A stretch of DNA of 64,000 nucleotides. Origin: Echinococcus granulosus. Taxonomy: Eukaryota; Platyhelminthes; Cestoda; Cyclophyllidea; Taeniidae. Under the pieces are notes generated by a model that was not told where the DNA came from, did not search any database, and saw only the letters and a program-made list of their open reading frames with translations. A program made the translations under genes and the position numbers. The stretch lies in the NCBI RefSeq assembly GCF_000524195.1, contig NW_020170425.1, positions 324,163 to 388,162 of the forward strand. Direction: 5' to 3'. Shown piece after piece: positions 12,401 to 25,508 of this stretch (within the stretch, counting starts at the first letter, position 1; each line of letters starts with the position of its first letter).

Positions 12401-15400
12401 CTACTGTACAGATGATCATCGGTATTTAGTGGAATTTTTTTCAAAAGGCATAATATGAGTCTTTCAAACGCATTAAGTGTGTGCGAGTGTTACACGGTAA
12501 ATAGACATTACCACCGGTAACTTTACCCCTTCGTGCAGACGCGTATCCGGGTGTTTAATTTCACCTCCGCGAGTAGTCTGAAAATTTTGCGAGTAAGAAT
12601 TACAGCATTTTTAACTTTGTATCTCACGATTCTGTGTAATATATTTTCCTTTGAACTTCACTTTGTGTCTATGATTGGGGTGGAATGGGAACGTGGGTTA
12701 TCTAAGCGATTTGACATCAGGACACTAGGCAAACACTCTTCTATCTCTTGCATATATTATGAAACGAACTCTGTCAAGCATTTAACAAACTGAATATTTC
12801 CAATGAAGCCATAAAGTGTTCACGAATTATGACTTTATATTTCTTGAAACTGTGTTTTAATGCAAATATGCATGCATCATTGTCAGTTCCTTTAGGAGGT
12901 TCATTTCATTTTCGCACCACACTGGATTGGATTTGTTGACATTTTAACTCATTCATTCATACTTTCCTGCCCCTTACTGCAAGATTTTCACACCATGAGT
13001 TGTATTTTTTTAAACTAATACGGCCTATGTTATTTTGAAGCTTGCTTCTCTTTCTAAGATGGAATGTTTTCCTCTTCTGTCGCCTTTCTACTGAGATCGA
13101 CTTACTAGAGATGTAATACACTCCACTAATTCCAGTAATAAGTACTGACTAAGACTACACATTTGTCTTCGACTGTGTATTACTTTCAGTACTTATTTAA
13201 TAGAGCTTCAACCTTTTAGTCTGCTAAATCAAAGGAGATTCATTAGGTCATGCTTAAGCGTTGAGGGGAATAAACGACATCACACCAAGTCACGCCCACT
13301 ATAAAGTATCGACTTTCGTTGGGAATAAATCTTATCAGAATAAACCTGCAGATTAAAAATTTGGTATACGCGTTCGAATTATTAGCATGAAGTTCTCACA
13401 ATTTTGCTGAAAACCATAAGCCGAAAATAATGGCCGGATTTGCAAGCATAAATGTCATGCAAACCTATTAGCCTAAATGAAAATATTCAATAAATTACTT
13501 TATTCTGGCTAACTCCATCTCTGCTTGCTTCCGATCACCCCTCACTCCTGTGCACTTTGCATCTAAACTGGCACTAATTCATCGGTGGCGAATTAATATG
13601 CATTTTTCCCTAAATCTCGCGCATTTTTATTTTCTGCTGAATTTTCGACTTCTCAGATCAGAGTGACAGCTCCTCGTCACAGGGTAGAGCTCTGGAAATG
13701 GTCAGCCCGACAGAAGCACGTGAGAGGAGAATGGGAAACTACTACCTAGAAACAAGCCGCCCATTAACTGAAAATGACAAAGTTGTCATCCGGGTGATCC
13801 GCAAAATCCGGCTCTATGTCGCAAGACGGAAGTTTCGCGAGGCCCTTCGACCTTATGATGTCAAAGACGTTATTGAGCAGTATTCTGCCGGACATTTGGA
13901 TATGGTTTCGAGGGTGAAGATACTTCAATCACGGCAAGTTTTCCTTTTTTCTCAAATAGGTCTGGTATGCTTCATCCCTTCGGAAATATTTTACATCACT
14001 GTTTCATGCATCCATCGCAAGCCCAAATCCAGATATAGAAATAAAGCATTGTTATGGTAAAAGGGGGCGAATGGTTCATTGGGATATGCGATAGATTGAA
14101 ATCTTTTCAAAACTCCGATACTCAAATGAAGTCTGTGTGGTTCTTAAAACCTAACCATTAAGAATCCGAATTGCTCCATGTAATACCGCTTGACCGCCGT
14201 CTTAAACAAGTGGCACTCCTAAAAATCAAAACAATCCTACAGATATTTCATGGAACGAGCTTGAGTTGAGTTACCTTATTTTTAAGAAATCCAAATAAAA
14301 ACTAGTTGGGCACCCAAATTTCCTCAGTACCCTCATAAATGTACAAAATCCTTATTCATGGATTAACTTTTAGAAAAGTCATCTTTCTGTCAATATACGC
14401 AAAGCCTTTTCGAACCAATCTGTTGACCTTTGGGAGTAAATTGTGCTCTTTTACTGTAATTTACTTCTAGTATTAAACATAAGTGTCTCATAGTCCATGA
14501 TGGAATCCATTTTTAGAAAAACCTTGGAATTTTTATTGTAGAGCACGCCCATACAAATGATAAACTACATTTGAAGTGAAGTAAATCGCACCATTTGCCC
14601 CTCTCCGAATTCACATCCGCGTAATCGCGCTTTACCAAGTATTCAAATTATCGCAAATGCAATCAACGGCACTCAAATGTTGTTGGCAATCACATTACAC
14701 CGGATTTTAATATCTAGTATTACGAGTCTCAGACAAATAAATAAACCAATCTTCTCACAAACGTGCTTCTTCAACAATTTAGAGGGTTGCGCACATTAGT
14801 GCTGATTCTTAAACTTCCATATCTGTTCACATCTTACGGATGTATAAGAGTTAATTCAGAATCACCAAAACTGTGCGAATTTTCGCGGCTAATTTGAAAT
14901 AAGTTTTGCCCGTTTAATGGCAGCTTTAGACGTTAGACTCTGGTGTTTGTGTTTCATATTCCGGTGCGACTAACTTTGTTTTGCTTAGGTAACTACAATG
15001 CCTTGAGAATTTGTTTTCTTTCACTACAATGGCCTTATTAACTGCAGTTTACTGTCCATTCAGTAAACTTTTAAGTAACTTTTAATGTGACCATTTTATT
15101 TTATATTTTATTTAAACCGCATTCCATCCTGGTGTATAACACTCATTAGAATTGATCATTAGTGGGTCACCAAATCTTTAAATTACAAATGAAAGTAAGT
15201 TGTTTCTCATTTTAGAGTCTGCCATTATTATTCCATCCCCCGCAACTGTAACAAAACTGTTTTGTGTACTGGATGTACGCCCTTACTGACATCTCAATTT
15301 TTCAGACTAGATACCATCCTCGGACGACAAGGTGGCAAATCTCCGACCGCTTACAATTCTCACATCAGTCTTGCAGCTCGCGTAGTTGGAATAGAGTCTA

Positions 15401-18400
15401 GCGTTAGTTCCAACTTCATTGTCATCTCATAAATATTCCTCATCTGTTTTATATAAATGTGAGTGGTCATCAAGTGGGTGGTTGAGGTCACATTCAGTAA
15501 AGAAGTGTGGATGAAAAGTTTCCTAAATATTATTACTAAAGATAGTATCCACAGCTAATTTGAGCGCCAAATTTTTTTAATGTTTTTCGCTTTTATCACC
15601 GCAATAAACCCATAGAAAGAAACTTAAAAGTATTCCAAAAATCCCATAATTGCCACGTCTTAAACTACACCCAATAAATGAATAAATCTCATTACTCTAG
15701 ATCTTAGCACTTTTTCATATTATTTACATTTAACACTACTTGTTTAAAGACTCCAACACTTTTTAATTCATTTGCTACCTTAGATTAGCGCTTCTAATAC
15801 TTATTCATGGTCAGAATGTTATACGTCTAGGCGATTTTATTGGACGTATTAAGAAGAGCTTCTGTGCAGGGTTAATCAAGTATTTTGTTTTGGGATAGAA
15901 ACGAAGAATCAATTATGAAATGCCTAAATTGCTGCTTTGTTGACGTATCTTCAAAATTAAAACATTTAATTTGCTTTAACTAATGCTTAAACCTTTGCTT
16001 TATTACAGTGGGAAACGTGGTACATATGATGCTGCATCTAAAATTGCCTTATCAACCTATCAAAACTGCCGGCCTTCTGTAAATCTCTATGCAGTTTAAT
16101 CGTTTCAAGCCTTCGTAATCCATATTGCTTTTGGGTTAGGATCAGAGGCTTTAAATGCACTTCTTAATTTTCTCCTCGTAAACCTTCTTCATTTATTCAA
16201 GTTTCTGAGACCATTTTTTTAAGTCCTTCAAGTACTTTCCCTTACGAATGCTTATGGGAACGTACTGTTCGTATTCTGAGGTGATTTTCGGTCAGATCCC
16301 AACGTTCTGAGCATTGAGAATATGACAGCTGCCCTTATATAATGTCTTATTTAATGGCACCTCTAAAGAATTGTGGAAGCTTTGCATAAAATCTTCAACT
16401 TTGTCGTTGTTCTCAGGCGTTAAGCCGATGCTTTTTAAATAAAATAGACACCGGAATAGTTTTCTGTAACTTTGATATTATATTATGACTGCAACATATT
16501 GCCTTAACGAAAATGTGACAATTACTGGATTAGTTTATGGAGCAATGAAGGCTTGTTCGTGTCACAGAGCAACCGGATTTAAAGTGACGCTTTTAGACAT
16601 TACTTAGTGCCTATGTTGTGACGTAAATATTTAGAGCAAACTCCTGTTAAAGTGTATTTATCACTCGTTCTTCGATTCACTGAGGATTTTTCTACTTCCT
16701 ATCCCCTTCTCCGTCGTATATCAATCCATTTCCACTTTTGAGTCCTAATGCTTACGAGATTTTTCAACTTTTTTTAAAAAGTATGCATTTTAAGGCAAAT
16801 ACCCAACCCTAGTCATGACAAGTCTGTTTGACCGGAGCAATTGCTTGCCTAAATGCGCATCCGACCATTACGATATTTACCAGTCGCATAGGATTTCCAG
16901 CAACATGTGTAGTTTTGATATTACAGTGTTCCATGCAATGTGTGTTATTCAAGTGCCTGATGTGGGGTTGTTTTGCTTGCGGGTGGCTGACACCATTGCA
17001 CGCTAGCTCTAAAATACAGTACCATTTTCGCAAATTTGCCTTTTTCCATTGGTTTATTAACCCTGACCCCAGTCGCTGAGGCCATTTAGTCTGACAGGTA
17101 GACAGAGTTGATGGGTAAATCGGTATAATTATGACAGATACATATGCGTATCCATATTTGTTTAGCCGTATTTAAAGAAAACCATTGGAACAAGTACGCA
17201 TTTTCCCCCACGCATGAAATACACCGATCAAAGGCGTTGCCATATTTTAATCGTATAATAGTATAGTTCATCTAATAAGTCATATCGATTTGAGGTACCG
17301 GAAAGACCCCACCATAGCCCGGGTTAAGCATACCGACGTGAGCCCGACAAGTGACTCACCACGCGCTCATGCTATCGCCAAATTTGGGCAAAATGCAGCC
17401 AGTCGAAGATATTAAATCTCGTCTCATTGCCACCTTCAATCCCTATTGGGAAGGGATGATCGTGCTTCGGCAAAGACCTTTTTTGCGACTAGCCGTCAAT
17501 GTGTTTTTGAAAACTCGAAAAACAGAAGTAATTTTGCTGCATGGAAAGTGGAGATTTTTTAGTTAAACTATAGAGATTACTCTTGGTTCAACCTAAAGGA
17601 ATGCGGTAAATCACTGCCATTTACTTTACTGCAATCGCTTCAAGAGCTTAAATTTTCTTTTTCTTGATCTTATCTCTGCCCTTTTTGATACATTAGATTT
17701 TGGAGCAATTGATAGATCGGTTCTATATTTTCTGCTTGGTACTTTCACCTATCATCGCAACAAGGTTAGCAATTTTTTTTCAGTCCCTCTGACCGTTAGT
17801 TAAATGTAACAGTTTATGGGATTACACCCATCAAAACCTGGATTCTTGTGTATGGTCATAATTTTCCACATTTTAATACATTTGACATGGGTTAATTTTG
17901 GGAGAAAGCGATTCTTAAAGTATTTTCTTATTGGTACTAGCGTTAAATCAAAACATGGTTAATTTTCTGTTATCATGTATGCTACACTTTTTCCACAATA
18001 TATTGTCTTAGTCTAGCAACTACAGGAATATTTATTACTCGGGACTTGAGTAACAGGCACCTCATACATTGCCTTTTCAAACTGTTCGCACTTGTTTCAT
18101 CTTTGAAAATTACATGTTGGTTCCAATTGACGAAAACAGGCTTTGTGGTAGGCAAATTGCAGAGCAAAAGTTCAAAAGAGTTATCTTTACTTTCATCTTC
18201 ATATCCTTGTGGTTGGTTGCTGGCTTTTCAGAGATTCCTAGTGGACTTGGAAGTAGAGAGCACTTCGAATACACTTAAAATGAAGGCACGAAGAGCGCAG
18301 CGCTTCATAGTGTGCAGATTTAGAATAGGGTGCCCTTTCAAAATTTCATTTTTCAAAACAAGTTCCCCCGGTCGAAAATTTACTGCAGGTAGAGTAACGT

Positions 18401-20926
18401 GGTATTTGATGCCCTAGCAAGATTTGCCGCTGATAAGCTTATAGGCAGAAAAACCCTCTTCACTGTGACCTATTTTATTAATTTAACGTTAAAGTACATG
18501 CTTCGAAAATTTGGATACATAAAAACTGAGGTCAGCAGTCGAGACCTTGTTGGTACCTGTTTCGATACACAAGTACCTCAATTTTGGATGTCGCTGGTTT
18601 TTCCGTTGCCAAAAGAATGTACACGTACCGGACATGCAAGAAGTTTATGCAATTTTAGGGTAATACATTAACCCTTCCGCTGATGTTGTTTTGCCTAATA
18701 ACTTTTTAATTTATGATATTCGCGTCCTTCTACATTTATTGCTCGGTGAATTTGCCTAGTGTTTCACTTGCTGAGGCCTTATTGGGGGAATAAATTATCT
18801 TGTGCAGTATAATTGTTTTGATTTCCTACAGAATGTGATTTTGGTGCTCGTGGCCGAAGCCTTTGTAGCTTTAGCCCATTTCTGACAACACTACAAACAG
18901 CAAGCACATCATTAACTGCCTCATTATCTACCAGTGTCTGCATCAGCATTTGTACGTATGCCTTTTCATTCATAAATAAAGGGGAAAGAATAAGCACGGA
19001 TGAGAGCATTTCGAACTCACCTCTTCCACTTGGTTTATGACAATGTTTTCATAAGTCTTCGGAAAATCTTAATTTCCCTTATACTTCTATTTACTTCAAG
19101 TAAATTTTATACGCTCTAAATCCTATTCTATGGCACGCAATTCCAATGCTTTGATTTTGTTTTGATAATAAAAACAGGATAAACAGATGCTGTTCGTCCC
19201 ACAGAAAGGTGATCCGTTAGTGTCTTTCTGCTGAAGTCCATCATTTACATAAACTTTGATATCGTGGTGGTCGTAATGAGGGAAAGTGTTTGCAGAAGTG
19301 TGAGAAATGGAGGTAATATGGTTTGAATGTAGGACAGGTTGGTACAAATGCGCTTTTTCATTCTTCAGATTCCAGACTGAACCTTGCAACAGTGACACCC
19401 CACGCCAAAAATTGGCCTTCACGCATTTGCATGACATTCATTCAGCCTTCCCCATTCTTCGTGACAATTTTCCATAACTTTGCAGCACTTTTAATACATA
19501 TCCGAAACGAGAAATGCTATCTGATGTTTAATTGTATACTCAACCATTAAACAATGCTTTTTATATCTATGTGTTAATTTGATACTTTAAGTCAGACATA
19601 TACAATCGAGTCGTGACCATATCAGGATAAACACGTGATAGTTTTCTGCAAAGTTCCCCTATTTCGTCATTACAGATGAAAAGTGTTTAAGTACCATTAT
19701 CTAACCCATTTTTCACCCAATCCTTCGCTAAAAATCAAATGACCGATGCATTCAAGGGAAGTGCCTCCAATGGGAATTGAAAAATAATACTTAGTACAAT
19801 TCAGTATTCTGCAGTTGGCATTAATTAGGCAAATATGTTTCATATTTCACGGTTTGTTATATTTTGCACTAACTGTTACTCAGTTAAACAGCTTTAATGC
19901 ACTGGGTCTGAGTAACTCCTCTAAAATTTATTCAACTCCGATGGCGAGGAAGTACGAACTCAAAGTTTTAAAAATTCCTCCTAGGTAGTGCCGACTGTGA
20001 TGTTTTCTTGCATGCGCTTTAAATCTTTCCACATCAGTCTAGTGGATTGAAAACCAAGCCTTATTGCCTTACAGAAGTATCTTTGCTTTTATGGCCAAAA
20101 TTCCTCAACCGTGCATTAAACCAAGGTAAATATGAGGTAGTTCAAGTATTTTCAACGACGCGGCCACTAAATTTTATTATTCAGTTAATTAGAAAAAAGA
20201 CAACTGTTCTATCACTGCGTTGAAGTGGTTTTTCATTATTGAATAACAATTTAGCAAGCTTTTGCCCATTCATTAGGAAGCACCTTGAACTTGAAGGACC
20301 ATAATTAATGCTCCCGTTTTTTCAATATGCGTCTTCGAATACCACTTTCGTTTGCTATACAATTTCAGCTGAAGCGACTGGACAAGAAGATAGACATCGT
20401 GATGCAGTTATGCCAAAGTCTTGCGGGGCAGCGACCTCACACTGGCAGTCTTCCCCCTCCTGGTGTGGTTCCCCTATATGCTCATAAGCCTTCTCATCAC
20501 AGCAGGGAGACGTCCTCTCGCGTATCTCTGCTCCGAACGTCCCTGAACCTCTATCCGGATCAAACGCGCTCCCACGAGGATCTATCCACCTCGCCGACCT
20601 CTTCGTCAACCCTCTGTCCTCCCTCCCCAGCTTATGAGCCCACCTCTACTTCCTCTAGACGAGGCAAACAGTCCGTCTCCTTTAGCTGCGAAACTGTTCT
20701 TCATCCATCTCGAGGGTACATTAGTCCCGAAGTGTTGGATGCGCAAGCTAGAGTAGAGAAGAGAATGAAAGGGGATGCAGGCCAGGGTAATCAGGAAAAG
20801 GCGGACGCAAGGAAGAGTCAGATGTTTGAGACAGAGGAGGACGCACTAAGCACAACCCACAGACCATTTCCCACTGCCGCTACCGTCGTTCTGCATCGAC
20901 GCAAGAGTAGGCGAAGGAACACCTAA
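3461..20926 (+). CDS. KCNQ: KCNQ1-like voltage-gated potassium channel (5'-partial)
   Basis: Alpha subunit of a Kv7 delayed-rectifier K+ channel in the plasma membrane. Exons: 3461-3587 (S2), 5273-5448 (S3-S4), 6736-6861 (S5), 7902-8012 (pore, S6), 8360-8544 (S6 end, helix A), 10541-10843, 11664-11728, 13657-13933 (helix B), 15306-15402, 20369-20926. All junction phases fit and give 674 residues to the stop. S4 reads [14 protein letters not shown], the filter TVGYGD, S6 carries the PAG gate hinge, and helix A has the calmodulin-binding core [10 protein letters not shown]. Helix B contains [13 protein letters not shown], a KCNQ hallmark, followed by a coiled-coil tetramerisation helix ([11 protein letters not shown]) split across the last junction. 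WSAGC after S2, HRQEL before S5 and RCYAA after helix A are closer to KCNQ1 than to KCNQ2-5. Sizes 127, 176, 126 and 111 bp match the vertebrate exons. The A-B linker and the Ser/Arg-rich tail are poorly conserved. The N-terminus and S1 are missing. Confidence 0.95.
13934..15305 (+). other. GC-AG intron of the KCNQ gene
   Basis: The helix B exon ends in CAATCACG followed directly by gcaagt, and the next exon begins after ttttcag at 15306. Joining CG to A restores Arg and continues into the expected RLDTILG, which matches RLDQSIG of KCNQ1. No GT donor near the junction keeps the frame and the family sequence. GC-AG introns are a minor class of U2 introns; the rest of this donor (gcaagt) matches the consensus. 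Confidence 0.8.
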
Positions 20927-21156
20927 AGGCTGGACCAAGCTTTTTTACACTTTGCTTCTACTTTATAATCTTGACTTTATTTCTATTATCACATGACAAC
21001 TCATCGGCAAACGTGTGAGTGTATGCACACTTGCTGATCAAAAGATTGTATTTTTAATACCTTAAAACAGAAGAAATGAAAAGATTACGGCGAATACTTC
21101 TTACGTATTGTAGTTAGGTCATCTATTGGAAGAATCGAAACAGCAGTCTTTATGGG

Positions 21157-21162
21157 AATAAA
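21157..21162 (+). terminator. Candidate poly(A) signal for KCNQ
   Basis: AATAAA about 230 bp past the KCNQ stop codon, the first canonical hexamer noticed on this strand. AATAAA is frequent in AT-rich DNA, so this is only a candidate. Confidence 0.4.
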
Positions 21163-23219
21163 TATCCAGAACCGTGTTTATATTTGTATCAGGTGATTGG
21201 GTAAATACATTTGCTTAGATTGTCCTCCAAGTACCCTTTTATCACGAATTTGTAAGCATTAATTATCAATAAGATGCCCTAACAATTTTTCCAAAACTGC
21301 TTACCATAATTAGGCTCGACATCATTACAATCATCAGTATTTCATGCAATAACTTCATCGCATGGGGTGCGTTGACCAATTTACAGGCCCCATAGGTCTG
21401 TAAATCGGAATCTTTAATGTTTAGACATTCCAAGTGTTTTATTAAATTGAGGGCTGTCTTACACATCACATACGAATCTCCCACTAAAAGGAAGTTCGAA
21501 AAATGAAGACTAATTACAGTATAGGACCATAACATTCGTAAATGACTGTAATGTCATGGTGGCTGCAAAGGCATAGTTAATTCTATGCGTTCACCCCAGA
21601 TTGATCTCACTAGAAATTATGACATTCAGCTCCATTGAACAAAAATGTCAGCACTAACTAATTATGCGCTTGTTTAAAAATGAGGCGGATCTTTAACACC
21701 CATAGGATTATATGATATAAAAATTCAATTGTGAGCCCGGAAAATCGTCCTAAAATTTTTTTTTGTATCTGTGAATGAGCAAAATACATTGTGGAGGAAA
21801 GGTGATCAGCAACTTACACAAAAGTTTAGCATGCAGGAAACAAAACCTAAGGGCCGGGAATAGATGAAGTAACCGGCTAAAGATGAGCTTACACCAGGAA
21901 GTGGTGAACTGACACGATACATGCCTTAAGTCGCTAAGCCTATCGGCCATTACGGTTAATAACAAAGTAGCTATATTTACAAAAGTGGTTTTAGTTAGAT
22001 TTACTGAGATGAATGGGATGTGCGTGTCGAAAGACTGTTAGATTTCTAAGCTGCTTTTCCTACTGTCAGTCAAACGGAGTTTAAGTAAATAAATCATTTT
22101 TATCATTTGCCCTTTCTCAACTTAGCATAGACATCCTCTCGTGAACACTGAAATATCCCTCAATTCTTTAGTTACTGATATTCTCGAAGGAATTACCTAA
22201 ATGAGAGATTACTTTTCTTCAACCCATAGAAGGGAAGTAGAATTAGGCATAATGGTTCAGTATACTGTTCGTTTGATCTCCATGAGCGATGAAATCATCC
22301 ATATCTAGTTGAAGAGAAGTTTATTGAATTAAATAAATTCTTGTGCCTAATCCTAATGCATAATTTGAGTAGCCTAAGTGGTCATATGGGGACCGACACA
22401 ATGTGCTTCTCTTAAGCGATCATGGACACTTGTCAATTGTGTACTAGTGGTATTCATTTTTCAAAAGCTTATTTTGAAGTCGGATAATCTTTCATGGCAT
22501 CTATTAACTGAAGACAGGGTTATACAAGGTTGCCTTAGTATACCCTTTACGTGGTATACGGCCAATTCACACCATCCTTGTGGATGAGTGGACGTCGCTG
22601 ATCCCCAAGGAAGAGAACACAAAGCCTTCCATACAACTTTGATAATTGCTAAATCCTCTGTGCTATGCAAACATAAGATATCTTTCTTCGGTCAGTATTT
22701 CCAGTATTTTAAATAATAGAAGACGCAGTTGCTATATTTTAAGTTTCCAATAATAATGCTTTAAATAAAAGGGTTGGTTTTTATATTTATTGAGTCTTTT
22801 AGCATCGACTAGGCATTTAGCAGAGCAGCGTAAAATCTTCACTAGGTTGTCAATCACCATATAAATATCAGAGATTTGATTTGATTTTTTATTCTTGGTA
22901 TTGTAAGTTTTATGGGCTTTCCTGGATTGTCTTTGGACCTATTTTTCCACGAACAAAGCTAAACTGTCCGGACCATGGAGGCACCCAACTACTGCAAAAT
23001 TCCACCTGGTAATTAATTTAATGCTTTAACTACTTAGTTAACTCTTCGTTCTGGTCACATGGGTACTGAAAGGCATGGCTGTTGTACTGTAATGCAATGG
23101 TGCTTTATCTTTCAGTATTGGTGAGGCACCACTTTTGTACTTTGAATAAGCCTTCTTGTACCGCGCTGGGTGGGCTAACCCCTGGCCCATGCTAATATCC
23201 TAAACACCTTCTCTGTGCT

Positions 23220-23291
23220 GAATATATTTATATATATTCTGCCTGAGTATTGTAGCTTCCTTCCTCTTCAGGGAAGTCTCGGGGCGCTACA
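23220..23291 (-). repeat. Dispersed repeat of the TGTAGCG family, copy D, with TATA-like motif
   Basis: This copy lies directly downstream of copy C in the same orientation and starts TGTAGCGCCCCGAGAC, then TTCCCTGAAGAGGAAGG, ACAATACTCAGGCAGAATAT. About 55 bp in comes TATATATAAATA, a TATA-like motif, which would fit a retroelement LTR promoter. The 3' limit is not defined; similarity to the other copies fades after the AT-rich part. Confidence 0.5.
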
Positions 23292-23302
23292 GCACTTTTG
23301 CC

Positions 23303-23421
23303 CGACGGCATGGCCCGGAGACCATGCCGGTAGCCTCGCAGACCTCCTGTACGTCGCTAATACATTTTCTGTCCTAGTATTATGACTTCTATTGCCTTCA
23401 GGAAAGGATAGGGTCGCTACA
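23303..23421 (-). repeat. Dispersed repeat of the TGTAGCG family, copy C
   Basis: On the minus strand the element starts TGTAGCGACC, then TTTCCTGAAGGCAATAGAAGTC, ATACTAGGACAGAA and CGACGTACAGGAGG, followed by a GC-rich part with CGGCATGG. The same blocks in the same order and spacing occur at 37998 and 42179, which is what identifies it as a dispersed repeat. The TG start is typical of LTRs, but no TG-CA pair with target-site duplication was established. Confidence 0.6.
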
Positions 23422-24434
23422 TTAAAAGCTATAATCGGTGCGATTACTAATTGTACTAAATAAAAACAAACTGGTGGTTTCCAACTCATTCGCACTAAAT
23501 ACTCAAAAAAAACTTGATGAACTTGTCGAGTGCTTTGACCATCTCATTCAAGCAGCCAGCAGAGCGGCGGATACATGGAGCAAATTACCAGAGTCTGAAA
23601 AATAAGAATTTTATTTACAATAATGCAATAATAACATGCACAAAAGCACAAAATCACTGCCGCTAACCAAACATTAAATTTTTAATTGACCACTGAAAGT
23701 TAGGAAGCTTTATTTCTGCCGAAATCTTCGATACTAATGTACGCCAAGCTACATAATAGAACCGGCATTTTCACTACGCAGCACCTACTTATTTTATCGC
23801 CAATATTTCAGAAATTTTCGACTGTTGTGTTGCTAGACCTTGAGTCAGTACACGCAACCATGCCCACCATTTCTAGTCAGTCATTTTTGCCCAGCTCCTT
23901 GGTTCATCCTTCTATTTTGGTTTAATTAATGTCTAGAAAGTAAAAGACAGTTAACTTCCTCAAACTCCCACGAACGTTTGTGACTGTTCGCCATAGTAAT
24001 AGTCCATGATCCAATATGCCATGCCTATTAATGCTCAGTTTTTTCGATCCAAGGGTTTGAAGCCACAGCTGAATGAGAAAGAAATTATTCGGGTAATCAG
24101 AATGAGAAAACCAGATGCATTTGTAGGGAAACGCTGATAAAACGGCACTAGTGTGCAGATAAAAAGTATGATGCAAAATCGATAAAGAGATTCGGAAAGA
24201 CGGGTAATTTTTTGGCATATAACTTGCATTCATTTTTGCGTCCTATTGAGCAATGTTGCAGCAACAAGTAGGCCTGACGACATATTATTAAATTAAAACT
24301 GTCAAACAGCAGTGTTTTATTGGCATGAGTTATTTTAATTTAAAGATTTGTGAGCATGATCTAATTTTGGTTGTTTAAGTTGGCTAACAAACTGCTGTGG
24401 TGTGCATTCAAGTCTTTCGGGCTTCATTGGCAGG

Positions 24435-25132
24435 ATGTCTTTCGCGCTTTTGGCTTCAAGGCACTTAATTCGCAGGGCTGCTGTCTCAAGTTTTGTCTCA
24501 GCAAATGCCTGCAGAACTTTGGTGTGTACTTCAAACAACAAAGCGAAGTTGGGGACAGGTAACCTCTTTCTCCACCCGTAAATCGGGAAAAGTTATGTGT
24601 CAGTCGTGCTACTTTGTTTGGGGTGCTGCGTGCGATTTCTTGCATTTTTTCTAGAAGCACATTTAGTAACAAAAGCTGTTTTTATAAATGAGTTTCTCTG
24701 ATTGCGTTGAATAATGCTGTTGCTGTCCATTTGGTAGCTCCCCAACCGGTTACGTCCGGTTTTCTTCCTTCTCATCATTGGACAATCGAACGTGTAGTTG
24801 CTCTCTCGATGCTTCCAATGTACCCTATCGCTATAATCTACGAGCCCTATCTCATGGACTACGTGGTATCCGCCGCCGTGTCTCTCCACGCTTACTGGTA
24901 GGTTTACTGTGAATTCACAAACATTAATGTTCATACACTAATTTACTTGCGTAGGGGCTTTGGTGGTGTCATTCGAGACTACGCTATCGAGCGTAAATAC
25001 GGCCCTCTCGTACCTAAAGTCTTGCAGTTGCTCTGGAAGGCCATCTGCCTTTTTGGATTCGCTGGGTTCACCTACTTTAACTACTACGACATTGGTTTTA
25101 TTAAGGGCGTCAAAAAAATTTGGTCTCTTTGA
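24435..25132 (+). CDS. SDHD: Succinate dehydrogenase cytochrome b small subunit (CybS), mitochondrial
   Basis: Membrane anchor of complex II, holding heme b with SDHC and forming part of the quinone site in the inner mitochondrial membrane. Exons 24435-24558, 24738-24897 and 24955-25132 join in phase (introns 179 and 57 bp) into 153 residues, the usual precursor size. Residues 1-41 start MSFALLASRHLIRRAA, rich in Arg, Ala and Ser without acidic residues, as in a transit peptide. The CybS core begins at HHWTIERVV (54-62). Three hydrophobic helices follow. His92 in LHAYW matches the heme b axial ligand and Asp103-Tyr104 match the quinone-site DY pair eleven residues later. The end, YFNYYDIGFIKGVKKIW, aligns with YFNYHDVGICKAV of vertebrate SDHD. 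Exon 1 is hidden behind a longer frame of no family likeness; phase and transit-peptide composition decided the model. Confidence 0.9.
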
Positions 25133-25287
25133 GCATGCAGTGCTTATAATGCCCGTGATGCCCTATTACCGGTCCTTGTTAATAGGTTTTCCCCGAAGAT
25201 CAATTTCTTGTTTATGTAGTTGGCTTGCGTTCTGCCCCTTTCCGTAGGCTGTCCTTGACTGTTCCATCTCAACTTTTTTTCTGCATT

Positions 25288-25293
25288 AATAAA
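25288..25293 (+). terminator. Poly(A) signal for SDHD
   Basis: AATAAA in gcattAATAAAaactgcc, about 155 bp past the SDHD stop and before the end of the convergent gene on the other strand. Confidence 0.6.
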
Positions 25294-25508
25294 AACTGCC
25301 CAGTGTCATATCGTTGTTATTGTTTTAAAATCCTTCTCCATCGGGGTTACTTTCACAAGCTTGGATGCAGATCACTGTTTGGTCCCTTTCTAAAAAACGG
25401 AAAAGTGATTTAGACGGTGAAGGGAATGCCTCTGCAGGTCCTTTTGCTGCGGTGGTGGCTGTGGGGACAGTGCATTTCCACTTGTCGTAATTTGTGGAAA
25501 TTATGCAA

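Larger units (their letters stand above)
20927..24434. other. Intergenic, no gene seen apart from repeat remnants
   Basis: Between the KCNQ stop and the SDHD start there is no reading frame with family resemblance or convincing splice sites. The segment holds the two minus-strand repeat fragments at about 23220-23421. The remainder is AT-rich and unremarkable. Confidence 0.6.

Noticed and set aside
17351..17566. 71-codon plus-strand frame in a GC-richer patch of a KCNQ intron
   Set aside because: No recognised motif; probably a repeat remnant or chance frame.
18046..18671. Plus-strand open frames inside the last KCNQ intron
   Set aside because: No family likeness, no splice support, and composition like surrounding intron.
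24335..24672. Minus-strand frames over the first SDHD intron and exon, looking like a coiled-coil protein
   Set aside because: They are antisense to SDHD exon 1, have no splice support and resemble no family; the plus-strand transit peptide joins SDHD in the right phase.
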